Source: Hoeflea_A sp039025395
GTDB taxonomy: Bacteria; Pseudomonadota; Alphaproteobacteria; Rhizobiales; Rhizobiaceae
Length of the DNA: 64,000 bases
NCBI GenBank assembly: GCA_039025395.1
Contig: JBCCOK010000010.1
Coordinates: 32,499-96,498, forward strand
Direction: 5' to 3'
The position numbers and the translations under genes are program-made. Shown here in pieces: positions 1-8,181 of this stretch (position 1 is the stretch's first letter; the number at the start of each line of letters is the position of its first letter). The notes beneath the pieces were generated by a model. That model worked only from the letters and a program-made list of their open reading frames with translations, was not told the DNA's origin and searched no databases.

Positions 1-327
1 CATCGCGCGTTGCAGTGCATGGACAGTGTTGTCCTGAAGCCTTGGATCTGTCCGGGGAATGCTTGCGGTGCTTTGCGGGTCGCTGTAGCGGCTAAGATCA
101 ATTGCGAAGCGCATGGATGGAACCGGTACGTCTTCGATTGCAGGCAAACGGACGGACTGGGCTGATGGCGCGCGCGTTTCATACAGCGGTGAAGGGTGTT
201 CGCCCGGTTGGTGAAAAATCGCGTTGATAGCTACAACGGTAAAGGTTACCGCGAAGACCGTCAGGCCACCGGCGGAGGAAGGATGCCGAGCGATGAGTTC
301 GCCAGCGGAGCGAACCAACCGGGCCAC
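1..327 (-). CDS. Peptidoglycan-binding-type membrane protein, N-terminal part (cut by window edge)
   Basis: An open frame of 109 codons runs from a GTG at 327 off the left edge. It starts 26 bases after the stop of the histidine kinase upstream. The N-terminus has one clear hydrophobic segment (about residues 17-34) followed by a Pro/Ser/Arg-rich periplasmic stretch, giving a single-pass anchored protein. From memory, rhizobial DivJ-type kinase genes are often followed by an anchored peptidoglycan-binding protein with this kind of N-terminus, but the diagnostic domain lies outside the window. An AGGAGG lies at 346-351, about 18 bases from the GTG, which is long, so the exact start is uncertain. 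The two genes probably form one operon. Confidence 0.5.
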   Translation of the reverse strand, partial: MARLVRSAGELIARHPSSAGGLTVFAVTFTVVAINAIFHQPGEHPSPLYETRAPSAQSVRLPAIEDVPVPSMRFAIDLSRYSDPQSTASIPRTDPRLQDNTVHALQRAM

Positions 328-352
328 CGGAGCGAGAGGTCTGAACCTCCTG

Positions 353-2332
353 TCAGGCCGTTTTCGCCTGGCCATGCCGTGCCTCCATCCTGTCTTCAAG
401 CTGGCGCGTTAACCGCGGCGGAAACTCAACTGCGCGCTTTGTAGCGGCGTCAACAGCATCGTCGGTTTTGTCCGGGCCATCGACGGGCAGGCAAACGGTT
501 ACGGTGGTGCCCACCTTCAGCGCACTCTCAATGGTAAAATGGCCGCCATGCAGAGCAACCAGGCCCTTGACCAGGCTTAGACCCAATCCGCTGCCTTCGT
601 ACTGACGGGCATATTGGCTCTCTACCTGCACAAACGGCGCACCGATCTTCTCCAGGTCCGATTGCGCAATGCCAATACCGGTGTCGGCAACTGTCAGGAC
701 TATCCATCCATTCTGTTCGGTGGCATCCACGGAAACCACGCCGTTGTCCTCGGTGAATTTGATCGCGTTCGCCATGAGGTTGATCAGGATTTGCTGCAAT
801 GCGCGGCGGCACGCAGTGATCCGAACGTCTCCCTTCACGACGCGTGTATTGAGGACTATGTTCTTGCCACGAGCCTGCTGAGTAAGCATCGATTCGCAGG
901 TATCTATGACTTCACTGACGTTAAATGTTTCGGGATTCAACTCATATCGTCCCGCTTCAATCTTGGTCAGATCCAGCATGGAATTGATCACGTCCAAGAG
1001 GTGCTGCCCGGACTGACGTATCAGGCCCACATATTCGCGCTGCTCGGAACTGAGCGACGCGGCCAGGAACTCGCCCGAAAGAAGATCGGAAAAACCGAGA
1101 ATGGCATTCAAAGGCGTTCTGAGTTCATGGCTCACGGCCGCCAGGAATCGCGTCTTGGCTTCATTGGCAGCGACGGCTTCTTCCGATTTGCTCGCCAATT
1201 GGTGGCGCAGCTCGACGCCCGCCGCGTTGTCAATTGACTGGGCGACAAATCCGGTGAGCTCGCCATTTTCACGAATGGCCGCGAGATGCATTGAGAGATG
1301 CAAAAACTGCTCATCTTCAGAAAAATCGCCCAGCTTTCGCATGCGAACATCAACGCGTTGGGTTTCGCAACCGGTGCGCAACTGGTCGATCGCCTGCAAA
1401 AAGCGGATACGATCCGAAACATGCATGTGTTCGATCATCCCGCGACCGGACAATTCGCCGATCCTGTCCAGCAATAACTGTGCTTGGGTACCGGATGCCG
1501 AAACAAGATGTCCGCGCATATCGTGTAAGGACACCAGACCGGGCAGTTTTGCCATCAAAGCAATCGGGTCCGCGTGTTCTGGCGCGCCCTTCGCATCCGA
1601 ATCTGTCTGCTGCATGCGGCGAAGCTGTTCCTGAACAACCATGGCACCGTAAACGCCGAGTGCGACGACCACCACCATCGACGCGATCTCACCACCCGGT
1701 CCGCGCCAGGGTTCGAGGCCGACAAGAAACTGCGCGGCACCCAGCGTGGCAGCAACTGCGAGTGCCGCCGCGAAGCCTGTCTTGAGTGCCTGAGATGTCC
1801 GCCTCAGCCGGAAACTTTCTGCCGGCAAGAGCAGCAGCAAAGGCAGGACCGGCGATGCCAACCCGCCGGTTGCATAGGCAGCCGCAAACAATCCTGCTGA
1901 AGAGAGCACCAAGGTCGCGATCTCGACCGACCGGCGATGTCCCGTATGGATCAACACACCAGCCAATCCCAAAGCAGCTGCGGAAAGGCCGAGAATGGGT
2001 GCCGCCACGGTTTGAGCCCCAAGGATCGGGATCAATGCGACGGGAATAACCGAGGCCAAAACCGTACCAATGACGAGCAGCAATGCCAGGATTCTGGACT
2101 GGATATTGCGTTCGTGCGCATCCACGATGTCACGATTTACCCAGTGCGCGGCGATCCGATCAGGGTCCGGAACAAAGTCCCTCTTAAAATATTGGCTTAA
2201 TCTGCGGGCCACAATTTTACTCAATACAATCTTACTCTGGCGACATAACCATGCCACCGGCAGCTTAAGGAATGGATAAAGCGGCAAAAAACTTTGGTCG
2301 ATTTTCCCCGAATTGCAGGGTGTCTCAGCCAC
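353..2332 (-). CDS. Membrane PAS-type sensor histidine kinase (DivJ/PleC-like)
   Basis: This is a hybrid-free sensor kinase of 659 residues. Residues about 80-235 hold five or six hydrophobic segments. A PAS-like sensor region follows (about 255-370). The HisKA dimerisation domain carries the phosphoacceptor H402 in AAVSHELRTPLNAILG, and the C-terminal HATPase_c domain shows the N box (NLMANAIKF), DTGIGI and GSGLGL motifs. It should autophosphorylate and transfer phosphate to an unlinked response regulator, since none is encoded here. The architecture and the downstream peptidoglycan-binding-type gene fit the DivJ/PdhS cell-cycle kinases of alphaproteobacteria, which act on DivK, but that assignment is inference. 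The first possible start is a GTG at 2332 without a good ribosome-binding site. An internal GTG near 2212 would remove a non-conserved N-terminus. Confidence 0.85.
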   Translation of the reverse strand: MAETPCNSGKIDQSFLPLYPFLKLPVAWLCRQSKIVLSKIVARRLSQYFKRDFVPDPDRIAAHWVNRDIVDAHERNIQSRILALLLVIGTVLASVIPVALIPILGAQTVAAPILGLSAAALGLAGVLIHTGHRRSVEIATLVLSSAGLFAAAYATGGLASPVLPLLLLLPAESFRLRRTSQALKTGFAAALAVAATLGAAQFLVGLEPWRGPGGEIASMVVVVALGVYGAMVVQEQLRRMQQTDSDAKGAPEHADPIALMAKLPGLVSLHDMRGHLVSASGTQAQLLLDRIGELSGRGMIEHMHVSDRIRFLQAIDQLRTGCETQRVDVRMRKLGDFSEDEQFLHLSMHLAAIRENGELTGFVAQSIDNAAGVELRHQLASKSEEAVAANEAKTRFLAAVSHELRTPLNAILGFSDLLSGEFLAASLSSEQREYVGLIRQSGQHLLDVINSMLDLTKIEAGRYELNPETFNVSEVIDTCESMLTQQARGKNIVLNTRVVKGDVRITACRRALQQILINLMANAIKFTEDNGVVSVDATEQNGWIVLTVADTGIGIAQSDLEKIGAPFVQVESQYARQYEGSGLGLSLVKGLVALHGGHFTIESALKVGTTVTVCLPVDGPDKTDDAVDAATKRAVEFPPRLTRQLEDRMEARHGQAKTA

Positions 2333-2491
2333 AGCGGCTGGCTTTTGCGATCATGGTTAACCGACCGTGAGTTTGATGCGAAAGGATATGTTCATACAAA
2401 TCGTGTGAGATAAGGATCTGCCAATAAGACTGCGGCCTGCGCAATCGAGTGTCCGATCCGACCACGCCGGCAAAGCTGTCTGGAGGGTCCG

Positions 2492-2773
2492 ATGCGCTTC
2501 GTTTTCAAGGCCGTGTTCTGGTTCACGCTTGTTCTTGTCCTCCTTCCGGAGGGATCACCGATGGTGTCCCGCGACAATGTCGACCGATCGCTTACGACAG
2601 GAACCATCGGCAGTGCATCGGAGATCCGTAGCCTTGCCGATCGCCTTCAGTCGATCTGCGAACAAGATCCGGAACTTTGCGTTTCAAGCCTGCAAAACAT
2701 GAGCATGGTGGCGGCAATGCTTGGCTATCATGCCGGTTCGTTGGGCTTTTGCGGCGATGAGGCCCGACCGTAG
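2492..2773 (+). CDS. DUF5330 family small exported protein
   Basis: A 93-residue protein with a hydrophobic N-terminus (about residues 5-18) that looks like a signal peptide or membrane anchor. A short domain with paired cysteines follows (CEQDPELC and a later FCGDE). Size, N-terminus and cysteine pattern match the DUF5330 family found in Rhizobiales, whose function is unknown. It is divergent from the histidine kinase, with 159 bases between them that must hold both promoters. GGAGGGTCC just before the ATG is a good ribosome-binding site. Confidence 0.75.
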   Translation: MRFVFKAVFWFTLVLVLLPEGSPMVSRDNVDRSLTTGTIGSASEIRSLADRLQSICEQDPELCVSSLQNMSMVAAMLGYHAGSLGFCGDEARP

Positions 2774-2908
2774 TCTTGAAGATCGCGATTCTGCGTGCTT
2801 TGTTGCGCGTCGTTACCTATATCCTGGTCTGCGCAGGCGATCTGAGCGCTTTATCGCGCAATAAAGTGCACGCAACGTGAATGGCTAAAAAAGGCGATGG
2901 TTCTTGCA

Positions 2909-3340
2909 ATGGCAACGATTGAACAAATCGTTGAAGACTTCGAATTCCTGGATGACTGGGAAGACCGGTACCGCTACGTCATCGAGTTGGGCCGAACGTT
3001 GGACCCCATGCCGGACAAGGACAAGACCGACGCAAGCAAGGTTGAAGGCTGCGTCAGCCAAGTATGGCTCACGCACCGGATCGAGGGCAATGGTAGCGGA
3101 GACCCGATACTCTTTTTCAAGGGCGATTCCGATGCCCACATCGTGAGGGGCCTCGTCGCAATCATGCTCGCCGCCTGTTCTGGAAAACATGCCTCGGATA
3201 TCGTTGATTTTGATGAGGGTGCACTGTTTTCCAAACTCGGACTGATCGAGCATCTGACCCCGCAGAGGGCAAACGGATTAAAGTCCATGGTCCGGCGGAT
3301 CAAGAGCGAAGCATCAGCGGCGGCCGCAAGTGCGGCATGA
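2909..3340 (+). CDS. sufE: SufE family cysteine desulfurase sulfur acceptor
   Basis: SufE accepts persulfide sulfur from the SufS desulfurase for Fe-S cluster assembly in the cytosol. The protein shows the family N-terminus (FEFLDDWEDRYRYVIELG) and the active-site cysteine in VEGCVSQVW, followed by the FxxxSDA-like segment (FKGDSDAHIVRG). The C-terminus ends in an Ala-rich tail. An in-frame ATG at 2897 adds four residues. I prefer 2909 because MATIEQIVEDF fits the family start, although neither ATG has a strong ribosome-binding site. No other suf gene is adjacent, so this is a stand-alone sufE, as is common in rhizobia. Confidence 0.9.
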   Translation: MATIEQIVEDFEFLDDWEDRYRYVIELGRTLDPMPDKDKTDASKVEGCVSQVWLTHRIEGNGSGDPILFFKGDSDAHIVRGLVAIMLAACSGKHASDIVDFDEGALFSKLGLIEHLTPQRANGLKSMVRRIKSEASAAAASAA

Positions 3341-3446
3341 GGCACAGCAACAGCTCCAGAGCAGGGCCTCTTGTCAAGGCACAATAGACTGCATTTAACA
3401 ATTATGTTAATTGAAGTCTATTGACCGACGTTTGGAGGCTGGAACC

Positions 3447-3833
3447 ATGGAAGGCGTTGCGGGTAGCATAAGCTGGATAGCGGTTTTGTTAGGTGCCGTT
3501 GCGGCATTTCTGATTGGCTGGCTCTGGTATTCGCCGGTCCTCTTTGGCCGTCAGTGGGCAGACGGGGTCGGGGTGGAGATGGGTAGCGCGAGCGAAATGC
3601 CGGTTGGCGCAATGTTGAGCCAATTGTTCGGACTTTTGCTCTTGAGCTGGTTCGTCGGCGCTATGGCCTCTGCAGGGGCACTAACGACCCTGGTCATCGG
3701 AACTTTGGGATTTGCCGTCCTCGCCTTTTCAGGCGGTATGTTCCGCCGCAATGCAGCGCCTGCCAGATTGACTGATTTTGGCTACCTTGTCGTCTCCGTG
3801 ATTATCATGGCCGTCGTACAGATGTTGTTGTGA
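3447..3833 (+). CDS. DUF1761 family integral membrane protein
   Basis: A 128-residue protein with four predicted membrane segments (about residues 6-26, 52-72, 76-94 and 106-126). It carries the WLWYSPVLFG motif after the first helix that marks DUF1761 proteins, whose function is unknown. The chosen ATG has GGAGG nine bases upstream. An upstream in-frame codon at 3411 would add an unlikely charged leader. It ends at TGA 3833, just before a hairpin shared with the convergent mucR gene. Confidence 0.85.
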   Translation: MEGVAGSISWIAVLLGAVAAFLIGWLWYSPVLFGRQWADGVGVEMGSASEMPVGAMLSQLFGLLLLSWFVGAMASAGALTTLVIGTLGFAVLAFSGGMFRRNAAPARLTDFGYLVVSVIIMAVVQMLL

Positions 3834-3846
3834 AACGCACACCGCA

Positions 3847-3873
3847 ACGAAAAAGGCGGGCTCAAAGCCCGCC
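3847..3873 (-). terminator. Rho-independent terminator for mucR
   Basis: A perfect 8-bp stem with a 3-base loop (GGCGGGCT-CAA-AGCCCGCC, 3855-3873) is followed on the minus strand by a run of five T. This is the expected end of the minus-strand mucR transcript. On the plus strand no T run follows, so it would act only weakly for the DUF1761 gene. Confidence 0.8.
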
Positions 3874-3962
3874 GTCTCGATCCTATTGCAGGGTAACAAA
3901 CAGCACCCCGATTGGGTAGCGGCAGGTCTTAAAGAAAGATCCGCGCCTTACCAAAATTGCGA

Positions 3963-4382
3963 TCAGTCGCCGCCTTTGCGTTTTTGTCCAAGGCCCATCT
4001 CCTTTGCCAGTCGCGAACGAGCCTCGGCATAGGCCGGCGCAACCATCGGGTAATCGGCAGGAAGCCCCCATTTCTCACGATACTCATCGGGCGTCAGACC
4101 ATGGTAAGTCATCAGGTGGCGTTTCAGGGATTTGAACTTAAGCCCGTTTTCCAGACATATGATGTAGTCGTGATGGACAGATTTTTTGATCGGGACAGCT
4201 GGTTTTAATTTTTCGGCAGGTGCCTGAGAAGCTGTCGTAGAGCCAAGTGCGGAATGCACATTTGCGATCAGTCCGGGCAGATCGGTCGTCTGTACCACAT
4301 TATTGCTAACATAGGCTGCTACAACTTCTGCGGTTAATTCGGCGAGCAAGTCGTCTCTGGTATTCTCCAACATTTCATTCAT
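3963..4382 (-). CDS. mucR: MucR/Ros family zinc-finger transcriptional regulator
   Basis: A 139-residue regulator. The C-terminal half carries the MucR zinc-finger region: a single-cysteine segment YIICLENG, then LKRHLMTYHGLTPDEYREKW, and the conserved tail beginning GLPADYPMVAPAYAEAR. The N-terminal 45 residues form the helical oligomerisation part. MucR-type proteins are H-NS-like binders of AT-rich DNA that control exopolysaccharide, motility and surface genes, and usually repress their own promoter. The AT-rich 4383-4640 region in front of the gene suits such autoregulation. The tail is highly basic (GQKRKGGD). Confidence 0.92.
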   Translation of the reverse strand: MNEMLENTRDDLLAELTAEVVAAYVSNNVVQTTDLPGLIANVHSALGSTTASQAPAEKLKPAVPIKKSVHHDYIICLENGLKFKSLKRHLMTYHGLTPDEYREKWGLPADYPMVAPAYAEARSRLAKEMGLGQKRKGGD

Positions 4383-4641
4383 TTTCGCGCCTCAAGTGGA
4401 TTCAGGTTCTTCGATACCAAAACCCCATCAATTTTTGGTTTTATTGCACCTCAATGTCCCCTGCGGGACCATTACTTACACGTCGCCAAAAGCGCTGATA
4501 TCACTGATCCATTACATTTGAAACTAGAAAATTTGAACAGATGCAACTTTTCGCAGAAATTAACAACATCCTGCAAAAGACCTTCAGGTATTAAGGGATC
4601 CTAGCCAGTACTGTTCAATGACCCCTGAAATTCCAGTGTCA

Positions 4642-4995
4642 TCACGTATTACTCTTCTCGCCGCGTGCATTACTCGGCATCTCGTCAACGACCGAGAGAT
4701 CGCTCAGCCTGTAGCCGACCGCGTAGGACGCTTTGGCAAGAAGGTGGGCAGATATCGGTGCGGTCAGAATAAAGAAAGCAACCCCAGCGAGTGATCGCGT
4801 CAACGTGCCGGGGTCGCCTGACTGGATGCCGAGCGCAATGAGAACGACTCCCGACCCGAGCGTTCCCGCCTTGGATGCTGCATGCATGCGGGTGTAGACA
4901 TCGGGGAGCCGGATAAGACCAAGCGCCGCAATCAGAGTAAAAGCGGAGCCAACGATCAGCATGATTGCCACGATAATGGCGACAAAACCGTTCAT
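4642..4995 (-). CDS. phaG: Monovalent cation/H+ antiporter subunit G
   Basis: A 117-residue MnhG/PhaG subunit with three membrane segments and the conserved IRLPDVYTRMHAASKAGTLG loop. It is one of seven membrane proteins that assemble the Pha/Mrp complex, which exports Na+ or K+ in exchange for protons and supports pH and salt tolerance. It is the last gene of the operon, and its ATG overlaps the phaF stop by 4 bases, indicating translational coupling. Confidence 0.93.
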   Translation of the reverse strand: MNGFVAIIVAIMLIVGSAFTLIAALGLIRLPDVYTRMHAASKAGTLGSGVVLIALGIQSGDPGTLTRSLAGVAFFILTAPISAHLLAKASYAVGYRLSDLSVVDEMPSNARGEKSNT

Positions 4996-5327
4996 TGCTC
5001 TTTCTCCGTCTCGCTCAATCCGCCAGGGTTCAGCTCATCGTCGCCGGTGTTTCCGCGCGCCAGTACGAAGCGGGCAAATGCTACGGTTGCCAGGAAGCCA
5101 ACCAGACCGAGGGCGATGGCGATGTCTACATAAAGGGTGTACCCGGTCTTGATACCGATCGCGGCGATAAAGCCGATGGCCGTCGCTACCAGCATGTCAA
5201 GCGCGAGAATCCGGTCGGGAAGTGTGGGGCCGCGTATCACTCGGAAGACGCAAAACGCAAATGAGAGGCTGAGCAGTCCGAGAGACAGAAGGACCGCGAC
5301 ATGGACGAGTTGTTCAGGATCGCTCAT
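4992..5327 (-). CDS. phaF: Monovalent cation/H+ antiporter subunit F
   Basis: A 111-residue MnhF/PhaF subunit with three membrane helices and the family signature RVIRGPTLPDRILALDML. A short acidic C-terminus follows. It overlaps phaE and phaG by 4 bases on each side. In the family it is an essential small subunit of the Mrp complex. Confidence 0.93.
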   Translation of the reverse strand: MSDPEQLVHVAVLLSLGLLSLSFAFCVFRVIRGPTLPDRILALDMLVATAIGFIAAIGIKTGYTLYVDIAIALGLVGFLATVAFARFVLARGNTGDDELNPGGLSETEKEQ

Positions 5328-5797
5328 CTGTAGGCCTCAAGGATCTTGCGTTCGAAACCTTCAGCGATCCCTTTGCGCGTGGCGTCAGGATCCGAGCAAT
5401 CAATGGCGTGAACGTAAAGGAATTTTTTGTCGTCCGACACGTCAACCGACAGTGTTCCAGGCGTCAGCGTGATCATGTTGGCCAGCAAAGCGATTTCGTA
5501 GTCACGATCAACTTTCAGGCGATAGGCAAATATGCCCGGCGCAAGTTTCATTTGGGGCGAAAGCACGAGGATTGCGACCCGGATCGCTGACATGACCAGT
5601 TCGTATAAAAATAGCAAAAACAGGCTGAGGAACTTTCCCGCTCGCGAGAAATAGCCCACCGATCCCACCTGCTCTCGGATAAGATAAAGAACAGCAGCGG
5701 CGAGAAAGAACCCGAAAACAAGGTTTAGAACGGAAAACAGACCTGTCACTGCAACCCAAATCAGAGCCAGCAGAACATTCATGAGAAACAGTCTCAT
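5324..5797 (-). CDS. phaE: Monovalent cation/H+ antiporter subunit E
   Basis: A 157-residue MnhE/PhaE subunit. Two or three hydrophobic segments fill the N-terminal third. The cytosolic part shows the family motif ANMITLTPGTLSVDVSDD followed by LYVHAIDC. It overlaps phaD and phaF by 4 bases each. Confidence 0.93.
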   Translation of the reverse strand: MRLFLMNVLLALIWVAVTGLFSVLNLVFGFFLAAAVLYLIREQVGSVGYFSRAGKFLSLFLLFLYELVMSAIRVAILVLSPQMKLAPGIFAYRLKVDRDYEIALLANMITLTPGTLSVDVSDDKKFLYVHAIDCSDPDATRKGIAEGFERKILEAYR

Positions 5798-7362
5798 TGA
5801 CCACCTCCATCGGGAAACACCGAGCGTATGTAGTCAACCGGGTTGATCAGTTGGTCCGATCCGATTTGCGAGATTTCAAGCACCTGTTGCGGGAAAATGC
5901 CGACAAGGACAACTAACCCTGTCAGCATGACAAGAGGCAGATAGTCAATGAACGGATCAAGGACACCGACTTCGCCCGCCGGTGTTGTTGAACCCGCCGG
6001 TCGCCAGTAGGCAAGAAGCCAGACACGGCCAACAGCGATTGTCGTGAGGAAGCCGCTCAGTAGAATGGCGCCCGCCAGCCACCACGCGCCGACATCGAGC
6101 GATGCCTTTACCAGAATAACTTTAGGCCAAAAGCCGGAAAATGGAGGCAGGCCTGACACGGCGAAAAAGAGCACCAGGGTAATGGCCGCCAACAAGACAT
6201 GCGAGCTGTACACCCCGCTTGAGGTTTGGATCGAAAATCCGCCGGCGACCCGTGCCGCAAGGCCGCAGGCAAGGTAAAGAGCGGTCATGACGACCATGGA
6301 ATGAACCGCGTAGAAGATCGTGCCGGTCACACCGCTCTGGCTGGCAAGGGCGACCCCGGCCAGCATGATGCCGATCCCGGAGATGACCAGAAAGCCCAGT
6401 AGTCGTCTGAAATCCGTCTGCGCCAAAGCGCCGACAGCGCCAACGATCATGGTTGCGGCCGCCACGAGCGCAATTGCAAAGCCCAGGACATCGCGCTCCG
6501 CCGGAAACAGCACCAGAGTGATGCGCATCAGCGCATACACACCGACCTTTGTCAGCAAGCCTGCAAACAGCGCCGACACGACCACCCGAGGCGTATGATA
6601 GGACGCGGGAAGCCAGAAGTTCAGCGGAAAGGCCGCCGCTTTCATGGCGAACGCCAGAACAAAGAGGCTGACCAGTGTGATCAGCGGCGCCCTGTCGGTC
6701 ATTTCCGGCGCTTTCTCGGCAATATCCGCCATATTAAGCGTACCGAAGATTCCGTAAAGGTAGCCGGTTGCGATGAGAAAGAAGGTCGTGGCTACGAGAT
6801 TAAGGAATGCGTACTTCGTCGCACCGTCGATCTGCCCGCGCTCGGAGCCCAGGACAAGCAATCCGAACGAGGCAATCAGCAGCACTTCAAACCAGACATA
6901 AAGATTGAACACGTCACCGGTCAGAAACGCGCCGCTGACGCCTCCCATCATCAAGAACAGAAACGGATAGAAGCCATATCGGCGTCCGCTGTCATTTATG
7001 TCCCCTGCCCCATAAATGCCGCCCGCCAGCGCTGCAATCCCGGCGGTCAGGCATAACAGAGCGCCAAGAATGTCAACCGTGAACGAAATGCCGAAGGGCG
7101 GAAGCCATCGGCCCATGGTCATGGTGACAGGGCCGTTCATGATCACGTGTGCGAGGAGCGCTGCGTCCAGTATGACGAGAAGGACCAGCCCGGGGATGGC
7201 AAGGATGGGTTGGAGGTTGGTATCCTTGCGAACCATCAGCAAAAAACCGCCCACGGCAATACAATACACGAGGGGGGCAATCACAAGCCAGTCGGCAAGC
7301 GTGGCCGGATCAGTGACCATTGCTGCGGAGATGTCAACTTGTGGCGCGTCGGACTTTGCCAT
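5794..7362 (-). CDS. phaD: Monovalent cation/H+ antiporter subunit D (NuoN/NuoM-like)
   Basis: A 522-residue MrpD/PhaD subunit with about 14 membrane helices, homologous to the proton-pumping subunits of complex I. The conserved helix 5 glutamate lies in LYVWFEVLLIASFGLL, and the lysine/histidine transmembrane motifs lie in KAAAFPLNFWLP and GLLTKVGVYALMR. With PhaA it forms the ion pathway. It begins 17 bases after the phaC stop and overlaps phaE by 4 bases. Confidence 0.94.
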   Translation of the reverse strand: MAKSDAPQVDISAAMVTDPATLADWLVIAPLVYCIAVGGFLLMVRKDTNLQPILAIPGLVLLVILDAALLAHVIMNGPVTMTMGRWLPPFGISFTVDILGALLCLTAGIAALAGGIYGAGDINDSGRRYGFYPFLFLMMGGVSGAFLTGDVFNLYVWFEVLLIASFGLLVLGSERGQIDGATKYAFLNLVATTFFLIATGYLYGIFGTLNMADIAEKAPEMTDRAPLITLVSLFVLAFAMKAAAFPLNFWLPASYHTPRVVVSALFAGLLTKVGVYALMRITLVLFPAERDVLGFAIALVAAATMIVGAVGALAQTDFRRLLGFLVISGIGIMLAGVALASQSGVTGTIFYAVHSMVVMTALYLACGLAARVAGGFSIQTSSGVYSSHVLLAAITLVLFFAVSGLPPFSGFWPKVILVKASLDVGAWWLAGAILLSGFLTTIAVGRVWLLAYWRPAGSTTPAGEVGVLDPFIDYLPLVMLTGLVVLVGIFPQQVLEISQIGSDQLINPVDYIRSVFPDGGGQ

Positions 7363-7379
7363 GTGTGTGTTTGTTCCAG

Positions 7380-7763
7380 TCAGTATCCCAAAGGCGGCAG
7401 TTTATCGTCTTTGGGTTCGGCAAAACGCATTTCCGACGTGTCGTCCGTCTCCAGTTCCTGATAGGCACGGAAGCCGAGGACCAGCAAAAAGGCGAAGAAA
7501 GAAAACGCAATCACGATTGCGGTGAGGATCAGGGCTTGTGGCAGCGGGTTGGCCGTGAACATGACCTCCGAAACGGGATCGGTCTTGGAAAGAATCGGCG
7601 GCACCTCACGGGTCAATCTGCCCGAGGTAAAGATCAGCAGGTTGACCGCGTTGCTCAGGATCGCAGCGCCAAGCAGGATTCTGATTATATGCTTCGATAG
7701 AAAGAGATAGATGGCTACGGCAAAAAAAACGCCCACCAGAATGGCCATGGGTGCTTCCATCAA
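7380..7763 (-). CDS. phaC: Monovalent cation/H+ antiporter subunit C (NuoK-like)
   Basis: A 127-residue MrpC/PhaC subunit with three helices, NuoK-like. The family stretch ILLGAAILSNAVNLLIF and the DPLPQALILTAIVI-type motif (here NPLPQALILTAIVI) are present. It overlaps the end of phaB by 4 bases. The acidic C-terminus is somewhat longer than the membrane core. Confidence 0.93.
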   Translation of the reverse strand: MMEAPMAILVGVFFAVAIYLFLSKHIIRILLGAAILSNAVNLLIFTSGRLTREVPPILSKTDPVSEVMFTANPLPQALILTAIVIAFSFFAFLLVLGFRAYQELETDDTSEMRFAEPKDDKLPPLGY

Positions 7764-8179
7764 TCGTTCGACCTTTCCTCAAGCGCCAGCGCGATGGACG
7801 TAATCGAGCCCAACACGACAAAATAAACACCGATATCAAAGAGCAGAACGGTTGACAGAACCAGTTCCTGGCCAAAGATCGGCACATAGTACCAAAGGCC
7901 GGTCATGAAGGGGACGCGCTCGAAGACTGATAGCAGGCCGGCCAGCGAACCAAGCGTCAGACCGGCACCCGCAATGCCCATCGGATGAAAATACAAAGCG
8001 CGCCTGACCGGGGAGACGCCGCATGCGATGCCATAAATGGCAAAAGCGGAAGCGGCTATAAGCCCGCCAATAAAGCCGCCGCCGGGTTCGTTGTGGCCAC
8101 GCAACAGGACAAAGACCGAAAACACAACGATCAGGCTGGTCAGGTATGGCGCGACTGTCCGAAAGATAAGGGTGCGCAT
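7760..8179 (-). CDS. phaB: Monovalent cation/H+ antiporter subunit B
   Basis: A 139-residue MnhB/PhaB subunit with four helices and the signature RGHNEPGGGFIGGLIAASAF. The ATG at 8179 lies two bases downstream of the phaA stop. A longer in-frame reading through phaA sequence is not credible. A and B are separate proteins here, so the operon has seven genes rather than the six of systems with a fused AB subunit. Confidence 0.93.
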   Translation of the reverse strand: MRTLIFRTVAPYLTSLIVVFSVFVLLRGHNEPGGGFIGGLIAASAFAIYGIACGVSPVRRALYFHPMGIAGAGLTLGSLAGLLSVFERVPFMTGLWYYVPIFGQELVLSTVLLFDIGVYFVVLGSITSIALALEERSND

Positions 8180-8181
8180 GA

